Below, in pieces: positions 26,819 through 38,514 of a stretch of DNA of 64,000 nt. The stretch lies in NCBI GenBank assembly GCA_027489245.1, contig JAIYAC010000015.1, positions 1 through 64,000 on the forward strand. Direction: 5' to 3'. The stretch is from Neisseriaceae bacterium (GTDB lineage Bacteria > Pseudomonadota > Gammaproteobacteria > Burkholderiales > Chromobacteriaceae). A model generated the notes under the pieces. It ran no database searches. It worked only from the letters and a program-made list of their open reading frames with translations, and was not told the DNA's origin. The stretch's first letter is position 1. Each line of letters opens with the position of its first letter. Both the position numbers and the translations under genes were made by a program.

Positions 26819-27640
26819 TTACGGCCGCAAAGCTGCCGCGTCATAGCCGCAGCCGGGGGTACGCGAGCCGGGCATGGCCTGCTCGCAGCGAGGGGTGCGC
26901 GGCATCTGCCGGCCAGGATCCAGCTGGCCAATAGCCCGCATGCGGGTAATCGCCATGGCCACCTGGGCGCGGTACGGCCCCCAGGGCGATAGGCGGGATA
27001 GCGCAATAAAGCCACCGTAGGATTTGGCCTGCAACGGCATCTGGCGCACACGCTGCGCCAGCGACTCGGCAGCCAGCACGCTGCGCCCGTGCAGCACAGG
27101 CGCAATCACCACATCCACCCGCCCTGCCACCAGTTTGCGCATGGACTCTGCCGTGTGCAGCGCCACGTCTTTCTGTAGCGTGCCATCCGCGTCGAAGCGG
27201 GCAAAATAGCGCCGGTCGTGCGTAACCCCCACGCGCAGGCCGGCCAGATCTTCGTAACGGGCAAGCGGGCGGTGGTCGGTACTGCGCATGAAAAAGGCAA
27301 TGCGCGAATCCTCTTCCAGCCCCGGGGAGATAAAGTCGATATACGCCACCCGCTCCGGCGTGGCCGCCAAGCCCAGCGCCACATCGGCTTCACCCAGCTG
27401 CATCAGCTGCAGGCAGCGGCTGAGCGAGCACTGGATAAAACGCGGCGTGGCATCCAGCTGCGCGGCCAGCTGACGCAATATGCGGGCATAGGGGCCCTGG
27501 GCCTCACCGCTGGCATCGATGGTTTTCCAGGGGGGCATCACGCTAAAGGCGATATTCAGCACCACAGGCTGTGCCCCCCATGCCGGGGCGGCACACGCTG
27601 CGGCCAACATCAGCGCCAGCAAACCACGGTGCAGGCTCAC
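26819..27640 (-). CDS. Periplasmic substrate-binding protein, amino-acid type (SBP_bac_3)
   Basis: Exported solute-binding-like protein of 273 residues with a signal peptide (LLALMLAAACAAPAWGA). The fold is suggested by NIAFSVMPPWKTIDASGEAQ, CLQLMQLGEADVALGLAATP, ARYEDLAGLRVGVTHDRRYF and LVAGRVDVVIAPVLHG. No permease or ATPase genes are adjacent, so it may act as a sensor component or as a stand-alone protein. Its start overlaps the end of the upstream paralogue by 4 bases. The C-terminal tail (CEQAMPGSRTPGCGYD) carries two cysteines. Ligand unknown. Confidence 0.85.
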   Translation of the reverse strand: MSLHRGLLALMLAAACAAPAWGAQPVVLNIAFSVMPPWKTIDASGEAQGPYARILRQLAAQLDATPRFIQCSLSRCLQLMQLGEADVALGLAATPERVAYIDFISPGLEEDSRIAFFMRSTDHRPLARYEDLAGLRVGVTHDRRYFARFDADGTLQKDVALHTAESMRKLVAGRVDVVIAPVLHGRSVLAAESLAQRVRQMPLQAKSYGGFIALSRLSPWGPYRAQVAMAITRMRAIGQLDPGRQMPRTPRCEQAMPGSRTPGCGYDAAALRP

Positions 27641-28419
27641 GGCTGTGGCCTTATCGCCATGTCGGCATCGGCCTTGGCCAGCAGGCGGCGAATGGTGCCA
27701 TCTTTCACCATGCCGGCCAGCTGCCGCGACAGCACGCCCGAAAGCTGCTGTGCCACCACAGAGTGGCGCGAAATGGCAATGCGCCTGGGCTCGCCAAACT
27801 CGAACGATACCTGCGCCTGGCGATACAGCCCGCGATAGCGCGACTCGCGCAGCTCGCCCTGCGCCTGCAAGCCATTGATCAGCAACACGTCAAAACGCTT
27901 GGCCAATAGCTTGCGCAGCGCCAGGTCAATGGTGGGCGCCGCATCGCGGCGTATGCGGCTATCGGCGTCAAACTGCGGGAAATAATGCACGCCCTCCACC
28001 ACCCCCACCCGCAGCGGCAGCAAATCCTCATAGCGCTGCAGCACACGCGCATCGTTACTGCGCTGCAGTACAACGGTGCGGCTGCTGGGGGCAAACGGCG
28101 GGTCGATAAACTGCAAGTAGGCATCGCGGTCGGGGCCACCTTTCACGCCGATGGTGATATCGGCACTACCGGTTTCCATCATGGCCAGTACGCGCTTGAG
28201 CGGCACCTGTTCGATTTCCAGCACCAGCTGGCTGCGCCGTGCCAGCTCGCGAATGATGTCCACGTAGGCCCCGGCCGGGCGGCCGTTGGCATCCCGCACT
28301 TTGTAGGGCTCTGCCGTGTTAAAGGCAAAGACCAGCCGCTGGGCATGGGCCTGGGCTGCCAGACAGGCCACCAGCCACAGTGGCATGCCCAGACACAGCA
28401 TCAGGCGTCGCAGCCGCAT
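27637..28419 (-). CDS. Periplasmic substrate-binding protein, amino-acid type (paralogue)
   Basis: Second SBP_bac_3-like protein, 260 residues from the ATG at 28419, with a signal peptide ending near AQAHAQ. Similar blocks to its neighbour are visible: VFAFNTAEPYKVRDANGRPA, MMETGSADITIGVKGGPDRD, QRYEDLLPLRVGVVEGVHYF and LLAKRFDVLLINGLQAQGE. The pair overlaps by ATGA and probably arose by duplication. A GTG at 28449 is a less likely start. The absence of transporter genes is as for its neighbour. Confidence 0.83.
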   Translation of the reverse strand: MRLRRLMLCLGMPLWLVACLAAQAHAQRLVFAFNTAEPYKVRDANGRPAGAYVDIIRELARRSQLVLEIEQVPLKRVLAMMETGSADITIGVKGGPDRDAYLQFIDPPFAPSSRTVVLQRSNDARVLQRYEDLLPLRVGVVEGVHYFPQFDADSRIRRDAAPTIDLALRKLLAKRFDVLLINGLQAQGELRESRYRGLYRQAQVSFEFGEPRRIAISRHSVVAQQLSGVLSRQLAGMVKDGTIRRLLAKADADMAIRPQP

Positions 28420-28597
28420 GCTAGCGTGACCAATGCCGGTAACAGACACGGCAGGTGAGTGAGGGTTTTAGCATGACGTGCCAATAGCATGGTTTTAAAA
28501 ATACGATATTAATTTTATACCATTACATTTTAGCAATAATTGCCATGCTGCCAATGCAGGTATCACGATCCCCCCGCCTGGCAGAGTGGGCCCCGTC

Positions 28598-29950
28598 TTA
28601 CTTGCCAATGCAGAAACGGCTGAAGATCACACCCAGCAGGTCGTCCGGCGTGAACTTGCCGGTGATTTCCGACAGGCTGTTCTGCGCCATGCGCAGCTCT
28701 TCGGCAAAGATTTCCACCATCTGCCAGTCGGCCTCGGCCAGGCCCAGGTGATCGGCGGCACGGGCGATGGCGTCCAGGTGGCGTTCGCGCGCCAGGAACA
28801 CGCCTTCGCTGTCGCCACTGTAGCCGATCATTTCCAGCAGCAGCGCACGCAGGTCGTCCACGCCGGCATGGGTACGCGCCGACAGGTGCACCACCGGGTG
28901 GCCGTCTTGCTCGCTGCGGCCAACTTGGCCGCCAGACAGGTCGACCTTGTTGAATACGTGCACGCGCGGCAAGCGCGGTGGCAGCTTGGCCAGAATGGCG
29001 TGTACCTCGGGTACCAGGCCATCGCGGCTATCGGCCAGCACCAGTGCCACGTCGGCGCGTTCCACCGCCTGCCAGGTGCGCTCGATACCGATTTTCTCCA
29101 CTACGTCGTTGGTATCGCGCAGGCCGGCGGTATCGATAATGTGCACCGGCACGCCGTCGATGACGATTTCCTCGCGCACGGTGTCGCGCGTGGTGCCGGC
29201 AATATCGGTCACGATGGCGATGTCGTCGCCAGCCAGCGCGTTCATCAGGCTGGATTTGCCTACGTTGGGCTGGCCGACCAGCACCACGTGCATGCCCTCG
29301 CGCAGTAGCGCGCCCTGCTTGGCGGTGGCCTGCACTTTTTGCAGTTGGCCGCGCAGGCGGCGCAGGCGCCCTACCGCGTCGGCTTTTTCCAGAAAGTCGA
29401 TGTCTTCTTCGGGGAAGTCCAGCGTGGCTTCGACCAGCATGCGCAGGTTGATCAGCTCGTCCACCAGGGTGTGAATCTCGTGCGAGAACGCGCCTTTCAG
29501 CGACTTCAGTGCGCTCTTGGCTGCGCTTTCGCTGGCCGCGTCGATCAGGTCGGCCACGCTTTCGGCCTGTGCCAGGTCCAGCTTGTCGTTCAGGAAGGCG
29601 CGCTTGGTGAACTCGCCCGGCTCGGCCAGGCGAGCGCCCAGCTGCAGGCAGCGGCTTACCAGCATCTTCATCACCACCGGGCCACCGTGGCCCTGCAGCT
29701 CGATCACGTCTTCGCCGGTAAAGCTGTTGGGACCGGGGAAGTACAGCAGCAGGCCGTTGTCGATGGCGCTACCGTCCGCATCGTAAAAATCGGTGTAAGT
29801 GGCGTAGCGCGGCTTGGGCGTTTTGCCGCCGCTGATGGCCTGGGCAAAGGGCAGCAGGTCGCGGCCGGAGACGCGCACCACCCCCACGCCGCCGCGGCCG
29901 GGGGCGGTGGCAATGGCGCAGATGGTGCTGGGGGTGTAGCTGAGGCTCAT
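28598..29950 (-). CDS. mnmE: tRNA modification GTPase MnmE
   Basis: Protein of 450 residues that, with MnmG, adds the carboxymethylaminomethyl group to U34 of certain tRNAs. The N-terminal tetrahydrofolate-binding domain starts [20 protein letters not shown]. The G domain has [14 protein letters not shown], the switch [19 protein letters not shown] and FNKVDL. The C-terminus ends in the diagnostic FCIGK with its catalytic cysteine. GGAA precedes the ATG at 29950. The order with yidC, yidD, rnpA and rpmH is the common proteobacterial one, though a terminator separates it from yidC. Confidence 0.97.
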   Translation of the reverse strand: MSLSYTPSTICAIATAPGRGGVGVVRVSGRDLLPFAQAISGGKTPKPRYATYTDFYDADGSAIDNGLLLYFPGPNSFTGEDVIELQGHGGPVVMKMLVSRCLQLGARLAEPGEFTKRAFLNDKLDLAQAESVADLIDAASESAAKSALKSLKGAFSHEIHTLVDELINLRMLVEATLDFPEEDIDFLEKADAVGRLRRLRGQLQKVQATAKQGALLREGMHVVLVGQPNVGKSSLMNALAGDDIAIVTDIAGTTRDTVREEIVIDGVPVHIIDTAGLRDTNDVVEKIGIERTWQAVERADVALVLADSRDGLVPEVHAILAKLPPRLPRVHVFNKVDLSGGQVGRSEQDGHPVVHLSARTHAGVDDLRALLLEMIGYSGDSEGVFLARERHLDAIARAADHLGLAEADWQMVEIFAEELRMAQNSLSEITGKFTPDDLLGVIFSRFCIGK

Positions 29951-30106
29951 GTGATTTCCTTGGGTTTGTCGCCACGACATCTACGAAAAAACACCAAAAC
30001 GTATTGAAAACCAGACCGATGCCAGACGGGCAGTGGGTCTCTCTGGTGTGCTTTCGTGGGGTTCGTGGCCAATGGCATTGTAGACCGCTGGGCCGGCCGG
30101 GCAGCA

Positions 30107-30135
30107 AAAAGCCCGGCCAAAAGGCCGGGCTGTGA
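30107..30135 (-). terminator. Terminator of rpmH-rnpA-yidD-yidC
   Basis: Perfect 9-bp stem AGCCCGGCC / GGCCGGGCT with a four-base loop, followed on the minus strand by TTTTTGC. A repeated 13-mer copy (30147-30159) lies between it and the yidC stop codon. Confidence 0.85.
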
Positions 30136-30161
30136 TTCTACCGTACAAGGTTGGCCGCAGA

Positions 30162-31805
30162 TCAGGACTGCAGGGCTGCCTTGCGGGCTTTTTCGATGCT
30201 TTGGTTCACGTACCACTGCTGCGCGATGGACAGCAGGTTGTTCACTACCCAGTACAGCACCAGGCCAGCCGGGAAGAAGAAGAACATCACCGAGAAGGCA
30301 ATCGGCATGATCTTCATCATTTTGGCCTGCATCGGGTCGGCCGGCGGCGGGTTCAGGAAGGTCTGGGCAAACATGGTAATGGCCATGATCAGCGGCAGCG
30401 CGTAGAACGGGTCCGGGCGGGCCAGATCGTGGATGTACAGCCATTCCGCCTGGCGCAGCTCTACCGACGCCAGCAGCGCCCAGTACAGGCCGATGAACAC
30501 CGGAATCTGTACCAGCATGGGCAGGCAGCCGCCCAGCGGGTTCACTTTCTCGGTTTTGTACATTTCCATCACGGCTTGCTGGAACTTCATGCGGTCGTCG
30601 CCGTACTGCTGCTTCAGGTTTTCCAGACGCGGTGCCAGCACCTTCATCTTGGCCATGGAGCGGTAGGAGGCGGCGGTCAGCGGGTAGAACACGGCCTTCA
30701 CGGTGAGGGTGAGCAGCACGATTGCCCAGCCCCAGTTGTTCACCAGTGCGTGCAGCTTGGTCAGCAGCCAGAACAGCGGCGAGGCAAAGATATGCACCAT
30801 GCCGTAGTCTTTGGCCAGGTCCAGGCCTTCGGCCACTTTGGTCACGGTGTTGTATTCCAGCGGGCCGGCGTACAGCGGCACGGTCAGCGAGGTGCTTTGG
30901 CCAGCAGCCACGGTCGGTACGGTGACCAGTGCGGCAGCCGAGTAGGCACCGTTTTTAGGCTCCAGCAGGAACTGGCAGCTTTGCGCATTGGCGCAGACCG
31001 GCTTGCCTTCCAGCGGTTTCAGGATCCAGGCGCTACCAAAGTAGTGCTGCACCATGCCTACCCAGCCGTTGTCGGCGTTCTTGGCGTATTCAGCCTTGCC
31101 TTTGTCCAGGTCTTCAAACTTCACCTTCTGGAACTTGGCGTCGTGGGTATACACCGCCGGGCCGGTAAAGGTTTGTGCCATACGGCTTTCGCCTTCCGGG
31201 GTCTGGCCATCACGCAGCAGACGGAAGTAGGCGGTCGTGGACAGCGGGGTGGTACCACCGTTAACGATGTCGTAACGCACGTCGATCAGGTAGCTGCCCT
31301 TCTTGAAGGTGTACACCTTGCTGACCTGTACACCGTTGGCCGCAGGGGCGGTCAGCTTCACTTCTACCTTGTCGCCAGCCAGCTGGTACTCGGCCTTGTC
31401 GGCAGCAAACACGGTTTTGTGGGTAGGCAGGGCGGCGTTGCCGGCGGCGATCAGGCCGGTTTGTGCCACGTACAGGCGCTCACCTTTATCGGTGAACAGC
31501 TCGAAGCGCTTGGAGGTATCTACCGCGCCATCGTGCTTCAGCAGCTGCAGGCTGCGCAGGTCGCCACCATTGGTGTCGATCTCGGCGCGCAGCACATCGG
31601 TATTCACTACCACGCGCTGGCCTTTGGCCGGTTTGGCGGTATCGGCTAGCTGGGCTGCCGGTACATCGGAATGGGGGGCTGCGGTGGCGGCAGCTTGTTG
31701 CTGCACGGCAGGCTTGGCGGGCGGCTTCGGCGCAAAGTATTCCTGCCACAACAGCAGGATGCCGAAAGACAGCACGATAAAGATGATCAGTCGTTTGGAG
31801 TCCAT
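30162..31805 (-). CDS. yidC: Membrane protein insertase YidC
   Basis: Inner-membrane insertase of 547 residues, acting alone or with the Sec translocon. It has an N-terminal signal-anchor ([20 protein letters not shown]), the large periplasmic beta domain of Gram-negative YidC (about 50-340), and the conserved five-helix core: [20 protein letters not shown], then [20 protein letters not shown], and [20 protein letters not shown]. The length agrees with the family. It lies 17 bases after yidD. A repeated-word copy occurs within it (31336-31344). Confidence 0.97.
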   Translation of the reverse strand: MDSKRLIIFIVLSFGILLLWQEYFAPKPPAKPAVQQQAAATAAPHSDVPAAQLADTAKPAKGQRVVVNTDVLRAEIDTNGGDLRSLQLLKHDGAVDTSKRFELFTDKGERLYVAQTGLIAAGNAALPTHKTVFAADKAEYQLAGDKVEVKLTAPAANGVQVSKVYTFKKGSYLIDVRYDIVNGGTTPLSTTAYFRLLRDGQTPEGESRMAQTFTGPAVYTHDAKFQKVKFEDLDKGKAEYAKNADNGWVGMVQHYFGSAWILKPLEGKPVCANAQSCQFLLEPKNGAYSAAALVTVPTVAAGQSTSLTVPLYAGPLEYNTVTKVAEGLDLAKDYGMVHIFASPLFWLLTKLHALVNNWGWAIVLLTLTVKAVFYPLTAASYRSMAKMKVLAPRLENLKQQYGDDRMKFQQAVMEMYKTEKVNPLGGCLPMLVQIPVFIGLYWALLASVELRQAEWLYIHDLARPDPFYALPLIMAITMFAQTFLNPPPADPMQAKMMKIMPIAFSVMFFFFPAGLVLYWVVNNLLSIAQQWYVNQSIEKARKAALQS

Positions 31806-31822
31806 CTCTCTTACCGGAAAGG

Positions 31823-32032
31823 TCAGGGAACCGGGTCATAACCGCTGCCGCCCCAAGGGTGGCAACGGCATATCCGTCGTGTCGCTAGCAGGCCGCCCTT
31901 GATGGCGCCGTGCTTTCTTAATGCCTCGATAGCGTAAGCCGAGCAGGTAGGCTGATACCGGCAGCGCGGCGGCAGCCAGGGGCTGATCGCCAGCTGGTAA
32001 AAACGCACCAGAAGTATCAAGAATTTCGACAT
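31823..32032 (-). CDS. yidD: Membrane protein insertion efficiency factor YidD
   Basis: Small protein of 69 residues that assists YidC-dependent membrane insertion. It has the family pattern [20 protein letters not shown], then [15 protein letters not shown] with the conserved cysteine, and [13 protein letters not shown] at the end. It overlaps the rnpA 3' end by 16 bases, as is common. Confidence 0.96.
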   Translation of the reverse strand: MSKFLILLVRFYQLAISPWLPPRCRYQPTCSAYAIEALRKHGAIKGGLLATRRICRCHPWGGSGYDPVP

Positions 32033-32370
32033 CGGGCTAGTTTAGCAAAGAGCGCAGCCAAAGCTGTGATTGCTTCGTGGTATTCGTCGCGGTAATACGC
32101 CTGCCGGGAGCGGACAACAAAATCCATCGGCGGCAAGGCATGCTTGTTCAGGCGAAACCACTCGCGCACGGTGCGCTTGATGTAGTTACGGCGATTAGCA
32201 CGCTTGGCCACCTTTTTGCCTACCACCAGGCCCAGGCGCGCATGCGTCAGGCCGTTGGGCCGGGCATACACCTGGAACAGGTTATTACTGCGCGCGTTCC
32301 GCAAATGAAAAACGGATGAGAACTCATCCGTTTTTAAAAGCCGGTGCGCACGGCGAAATGTGTTGTCCAA
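32017..32370 (-). CDS. rnpA: Ribonuclease P protein component
   Basis: Basic protein subunit of RNase P (tRNA 5' processing). I place the start at a TTG (32370), giving 117 residues beginning [20 protein letters not shown]. That matches family length and N-terminus, and it begins 4 bases after the rpmH stop codon. The longer reading to 32436 overlaps rpmH and is not expected. The RNA-binding motif is [20 protein letters not shown]. No good Shine-Dalgarno is visible, so translation may be coupled to rpmH. Confidence 0.93.
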   Translation of the reverse strand: MDNTFRRAHRLLKTDEFSSVFHLRNARSNNLFQVYARPNGLTHARLGLVVGKKVAKRANRRNYIKRTVREWFRLNKHALPPMDFVVRSRQAYYRDEYHEAITALAALFAKLARCRNS

Positions 32371-32374
32371 GCGA

Positions 32375-32509
32375 TTAAACGGCCAGACGCTTGCGACCTT
32401 TAGCGCGACGGGCGGCCAGAACGGCACGACCACCACGGGTCTTGGAGCGAACGAGGAAGCCGTGAGTACGCTTGCGGCGGGTAGTAGAAGGCTGGTAAGT
32501 ACGTTTCAT
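32375..32509 (-). CDS. rpmH: 50S ribosomal protein L34
   Basis: Ribosomal protein L34 of 44 residues: [20 protein letters not shown], then [20 protein letters not shown], ending RLAV. It is first in the rpmH-rnpA-yidD-yidC operon. A TATAAT-like -10 lies on the minus strand at 32637-32632, giving a leader of about 115 bases. Confidence 0.97.
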   Translation of the reverse strand: MKRTYQPSTTRRKRTHGFLVRSKTRGGRAVLAARRAKGRKRLAV

Positions 32510-32900
32510 GATGAAGTTTTCCTGTTTCGAAACGGAAATAAACGCGTGATTACACAGATAAATCCATGTTTTGTCAACCTTTGCCACCCAGAAGCACACC
32601 AACAGCCTGCGGGCAGCACGGTAAAGCACACATTATAGAGACACTATGCCCTACCCATGGTGGGCAAAGCGCTGTACAAATTTTTTGCAGCGCTGTGGAT
32701 AACTTTGCGCAAAAGCCGTAGAATAGCCAGCTGAAAACCTGCCTGTTGCCGTGCCCAATAAAAGCGAATCCCCAGCACGGCTACCCTTTACAGGCAAGGC
32801 TAGCCAGCCCAACCCAACAATGACTGCCGGTGCCGCTTGCCGTCAGCCACTCCCGCCGCCCCCTGACCAGCTGTCCGTTTGCGGCGGGATTTTGTTTTTA
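32510..32900. promoter_or_regulatory. rpmH-dnaA intergenic region with a DnaA box, possible origin
   Basis: One perfect DnaA box (TGTGGATAA, complement of TTATCCACA) lies at 32694-32702 next to an AT-rich run (TACAAATTTTTTG). The minus-strand -10 TATAAT (32637-32632) serves rpmH, and TAGAAT at 32719-32724 may be the dnaA -10, so the box could mediate dnaA autoregulation. I see only one clear box, so calling this oriC is a positional guess (rpmH-dnaA is a frequent origin site). Confidence 0.4.
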
Positions 32901-34361
32901 ATGACTTTGATGACTGAACCGGAACACTTCTGGGCCACGTGCCTGACGCGTCTGGAGGAAGAACTTTCCTCGCAGCAATTCAATACCTGGATCCGCCCTC
33001 TGGCCGCCGAGCCGACCGAGGAGGCACTGGTATTGTACGCACCCAACCGTTTCATCCTGCAGTTCATCAAAGACCGCTTCCTGGCGCGTATTGAAGAGCT
33101 GGCCATCGAGCTGCTGGGCGAAACGCCGGTAGAGCTGCGCATTGGTGCGCCCGCCGGTGCCACCCCGGCCCCGGTGACGCCGCCCAAAGCCACCCCGCGT
33201 GGCCAGGGCAATGGCAGCACCGCTGCGGCCAACCCTGCCGCCAGCGACAGCAAAACCGACGCGCGCCCGGCCAGCAACCCCAGCGTAGCCGCCAGCCCCA
33301 AGCAAACCGCGCTGAAAGCCATTGGCGGTGGCCACGAAAGTACCCGCCTGAACCCGGCGTTTACCTTTGATACCCTGGTCACCGGTAAAGGCAACCAGCT
33401 GGCGCGCGCCGCTGCGCTGCAAATTGCCGAAAACCCGGGCGACCCGGCCTACAACCCGCTGTTTGTGTACGGTGGCGTGGGCCTGGGTAAGACTCACTTG
33501 ATACAAGCCATCGGCAACCACGTTTATCAGAAAAACCCGCAGGCCAAGATTCGTTACATCCACGCCGAACGCTACGTCGCCGACATCATGCGCGCCTACC
33601 AGCACAAGGCCTTTGACGAGTTCAAGCGCTACTACCACAGCCTAGACCTGCTGCTGATCGACGACATCCAGTTTTTTGCCGGCAAAAACCGCACGCAGGA
33701 AGAATTCTTCTACGCCTTTAACGCGCTGATCGAGGGCGGCAAGCAGGTGATCATGACCTGCGACAGCTACCCCAAGCAGATAGAAGGCATGGAAGAGCGC
33801 CTGATTTCGCGCTTTAGCTGGGGCCTGACCGTAGAGATCCAGCCGCCGGAGCTGGAAATGCGCGTGGCCATTCTGATGAAAAAGGCCGAAGCCGATAACA
33901 CCAAGCTGGACCACAACGTTGCCTTCTTCATTGCCCAGAACGTGCGCAGCAACGTGCGCGAGCTGGAAGGCGCACTGAAGCGCGTGGTGGCCTACGCCCG
34001 CTTTACCAGCCAGCCCATTACCATGGAGCTGGTCAAAGAAGCACTGAAAGACATCTTGGCCGCCGGCAACCGCCAGATCACCGTGGACGCCATCCAGAAA
34101 ACGGTGGCCGAGTACTACAAGATCAAGCTGTCCGACATGCACAGCAAAAAGCGCAGCCGCGATATCGCCCGGCCGCGCCAGGTCGCCATGGCCCTGGCCA
34201 AAGAGCTGACCTCGCTGAGCCTGCCGAATATCGGCGACGCCTTTGGCGGCCGCGACCACACCACCGTGCTGCACGCCTGCAAAACCATTGCAGAAATGCG
34301 CGGTAGTGACGCGGACATCGCCCACGATTACGATACGCTGCTATCCATGCTGCGTAACTGA
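32901..34361 (+). CDS. dnaA: Chromosomal replication initiator DnaA
   Basis: Initiator protein of 486 residues from the ATG at 32901 (MTLMTEPEHFWATCLTRLEE). Domain I covers the first 90 residues. A variable Ala/Pro linker (domain II) holds a repeated-word copy read as AANPAA. The AAA+ domain III starts NPAFTFDTLVTGKGNQLARA, with Walker A GGVGLGKTHL and Walker B LLLIDDIQFF. The C-terminal DNA-binding helix-turn-helix contains SKKRSRDIARPRQVAMALAK and GGRDHTTVLHACK. The longer in-frame reading to 32751 is unlikely because of its Pro-rich, non-conserved start. dnaN follows after 38 bases. Confidence 0.97.
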   Translation: MTLMTEPEHFWATCLTRLEEELSSQQFNTWIRPLAAEPTEEALVLYAPNRFILQFIKDRFLARIEELAIELLGETPVELRIGAPAGATPAPVTPPKATPRGQGNGSTAAANPAASDSKTDARPASNPSVAASPKQTALKAIGGGHESTRLNPAFTFDTLVTGKGNQLARAAALQIAENPGDPAYNPLFVYGGVGLGKTHLIQAIGNHVYQKNPQAKIRYIHAERYVADIMRAYQHKAFDEFKRYYHSLDLLLIDDIQFFAGKNRTQEEFFYAFNALIEGGKQVIMTCDSYPKQIEGMEERLISRFSWGLTVEIQPPELEMRVAILMKKAEADNTKLDHNVAFFIAQNVRSNVRELEGALKRVVAYARFTSQPITMELVKEALKDILAAGNRQITVDAIQKTVAEYYKIKLSDMHSKKRSRDIARPRQVAMALAKELTSLSLPNIGDAFGGRDHTTVLHACKTIAEMRGSDADIAHDYDTLLSMLRN

Positions 34362-34399
34362 ACCTTTTCATAACGACCTGTAACCCCGGGAGTCCGCAC

Positions 34400-35506
34400 A
34401 TGCTGATTCTGCAAGCCGAACGCGATGCACTGCTCAAACCCCTGCTGGCTGTCACCGGCATCGTAGAGCGTCGCCACACCCTGCCTATCCTCTCCAACGT
34501 ACTGATCGAGAAAAAGGCAGACGCGGTAAGCTTTCTGGCCACCGACCTGGAAATCCAGATCACCACGGCCAGCCCCGACGACATCGCCGGCGAAGCCTTC
34601 CGCCTGACCACCTCGGCCAAAAAGCTGCAGGACATCCTGCGCGCGATCCCCGACAAGACCACCGTTACGCTGGAACAGCAAGACGGCCGCCTGATGCTGA
34701 AAGCCGGCAAAAGCCGCTTCAACCTGCAAACCCTGCCGGCGGACGACTTCCCGCTGCTGTCGGCCGCCAGCGCCGCCGAAGCCAGCTTTAGCCTGGCCCA
34801 GCGCGACCTGAAGCGCCTGATCGCCCAGGTACAGTACGCCATGGCCGTACAGGACATCCGCTACTACCTGAATGGCCTGCTGCTGCAAACCGAAGGCAAC
34901 CAGGTACGCCTGATTGCCACCGACGGCCACCGCCTGGCCTTTGCCAGCGCCGAAATTGCGGCCAACCTGGCCAAGAGCGAAGTGATCCTGCCGCGCAAAA
35001 CCATCGTCGAGCTGTACAAGCTGCTGCAGGATAGCGACGAGCAGATCAACGTAGAGCTGCTGTCCAACCAGGTGCGCTTCAGCTTTGGCAGCACCGTGAT
35101 CATCAGCAAAATCGTGGACGGCAAGTTCCCCGACTACAACCGCGTGATCCCGCTGGACAACAACAACATCTTCCTGCTGGAACGCGTTACCTTCCTGCAG
35201 GCGCTGCAACGCGCAGCCATCCTGGCCAACGAGAAATTCCGCGGCGTACGGCTGGTACTGCGCCCGGGCACCATGTCCATCCTGTGTACCAACAGCGAGC
35301 AGGAAGAAGCCGAAGAAGAGCTGGAAATCGCCTACCAGGGCGCCGAGCTGGAAATCGGCTTCAACATCAACTACCTGCTGGACGTGCTGACCAACCTGCC
35401 GGCTGAAACCGTGCAGCTCGCCTTTGGCGACGCCGTACGCGCCGTGCTGGTAACCATCCCGGACAACGCAACCTTCAAATATGTCGTGATGCCAATGCGC
35501 ATCTGA
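34400..35506 (+). CDS. dnaN: DNA polymerase III beta sliding clamp
   Basis: Sliding clamp of 368 residues: MLILQAERDALLKPLLAVTG, GIVERRHTLPILSNVLIE, three similar clamp domains, and the conserved end VVMPMRI. GGGAG precedes the ATG. It follows dnaA and precedes gyrB in the usual order (recF is absent, as in several betaproteobacteria). A repeated-word copy reads as IAANLAK (34957-34965). Confidence 0.97.
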   Translation: MLILQAERDALLKPLLAVTGIVERRHTLPILSNVLIEKKADAVSFLATDLEIQITTASPDDIAGEAFRLTTSAKKLQDILRAIPDKTTVTLEQQDGRLMLKAGKSRFNLQTLPADDFPLLSAASAAEASFSLAQRDLKRLIAQVQYAMAVQDIRYYLNGLLLQTEGNQVRLIATDGHRLAFASAEIAANLAKSEVILPRKTIVELYKLLQDSDEQINVELLSNQVRFSFGSTVIISKIVDGKFPDYNRVIPLDNNNIFLLERVTFLQALQRAAILANEKFRGVRLVLRPGTMSILCTNSEQEEAEEELEIAYQGAELEIGFNINYLLDVLTNLPAETVQLAFGDAVRAVLVTIPDNATFKYVVMPMRI

Positions 35507-35541
35507 CACCCGCCTGCCCTGCCCCGTGCAGGGCCAGCGGC

Positions 35542-38098
<2,557 letters not shown>

Positions 38099-38100
<2 letters not shown>

Positions 38101-38140
38101 CTCTGCCTTTGTATCCTTTACGGGATGCAAAGGCAGAGTT
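38099..38140 (+). terminator. Strong hairpin terminator after the left end
   Basis: Perfect 13-bp stem AACTCTGCCTTTG / CAAAGGCAGAGTT extended by ATCC/GGAT, followed by GCTTTT. It would stop gyrB read-through into the element. Confidence 0.75.
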
Positions 38141-38514
38141 GCTTTTACGAGGCCTAAGATAACGTACAAGATGTACCCCTCTGTTAGCATTAGACCAACA
38201 GAAGCTCTAAGGGAGCTCATCATATAGACACTATGCTTGTGCAGTCCTAACTCATACTCTGTTCATAGACTCCAAGATGTGACTCCCAGCTTCACAAACA
38301 CAAGAAGAAAACGGGAGGGGGATGTGCTCGATTAAATTCGCTCTTACAATCACCCCAACAGATTTAGCACCTAGGATGCAGCCAACTTGAATACTATCGT
38401 TTACTGCTGAATCTGCTGCAAACGTAGCCTGGGAACGTTACCCAACACAAGTTGCCTTCAACAATGCGCTGCATTGCCTAGTAATTGTCAGTACCTGATG
38501 CAGTAGAAACTTAT

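Noticed and set aside
32510..32900. Firm assignment of oriC between rpmH and dnaA
   Set aside because: Only one perfect DnaA box is visible. A functional origin would normally show a cluster, so the site is given only as a possibility.
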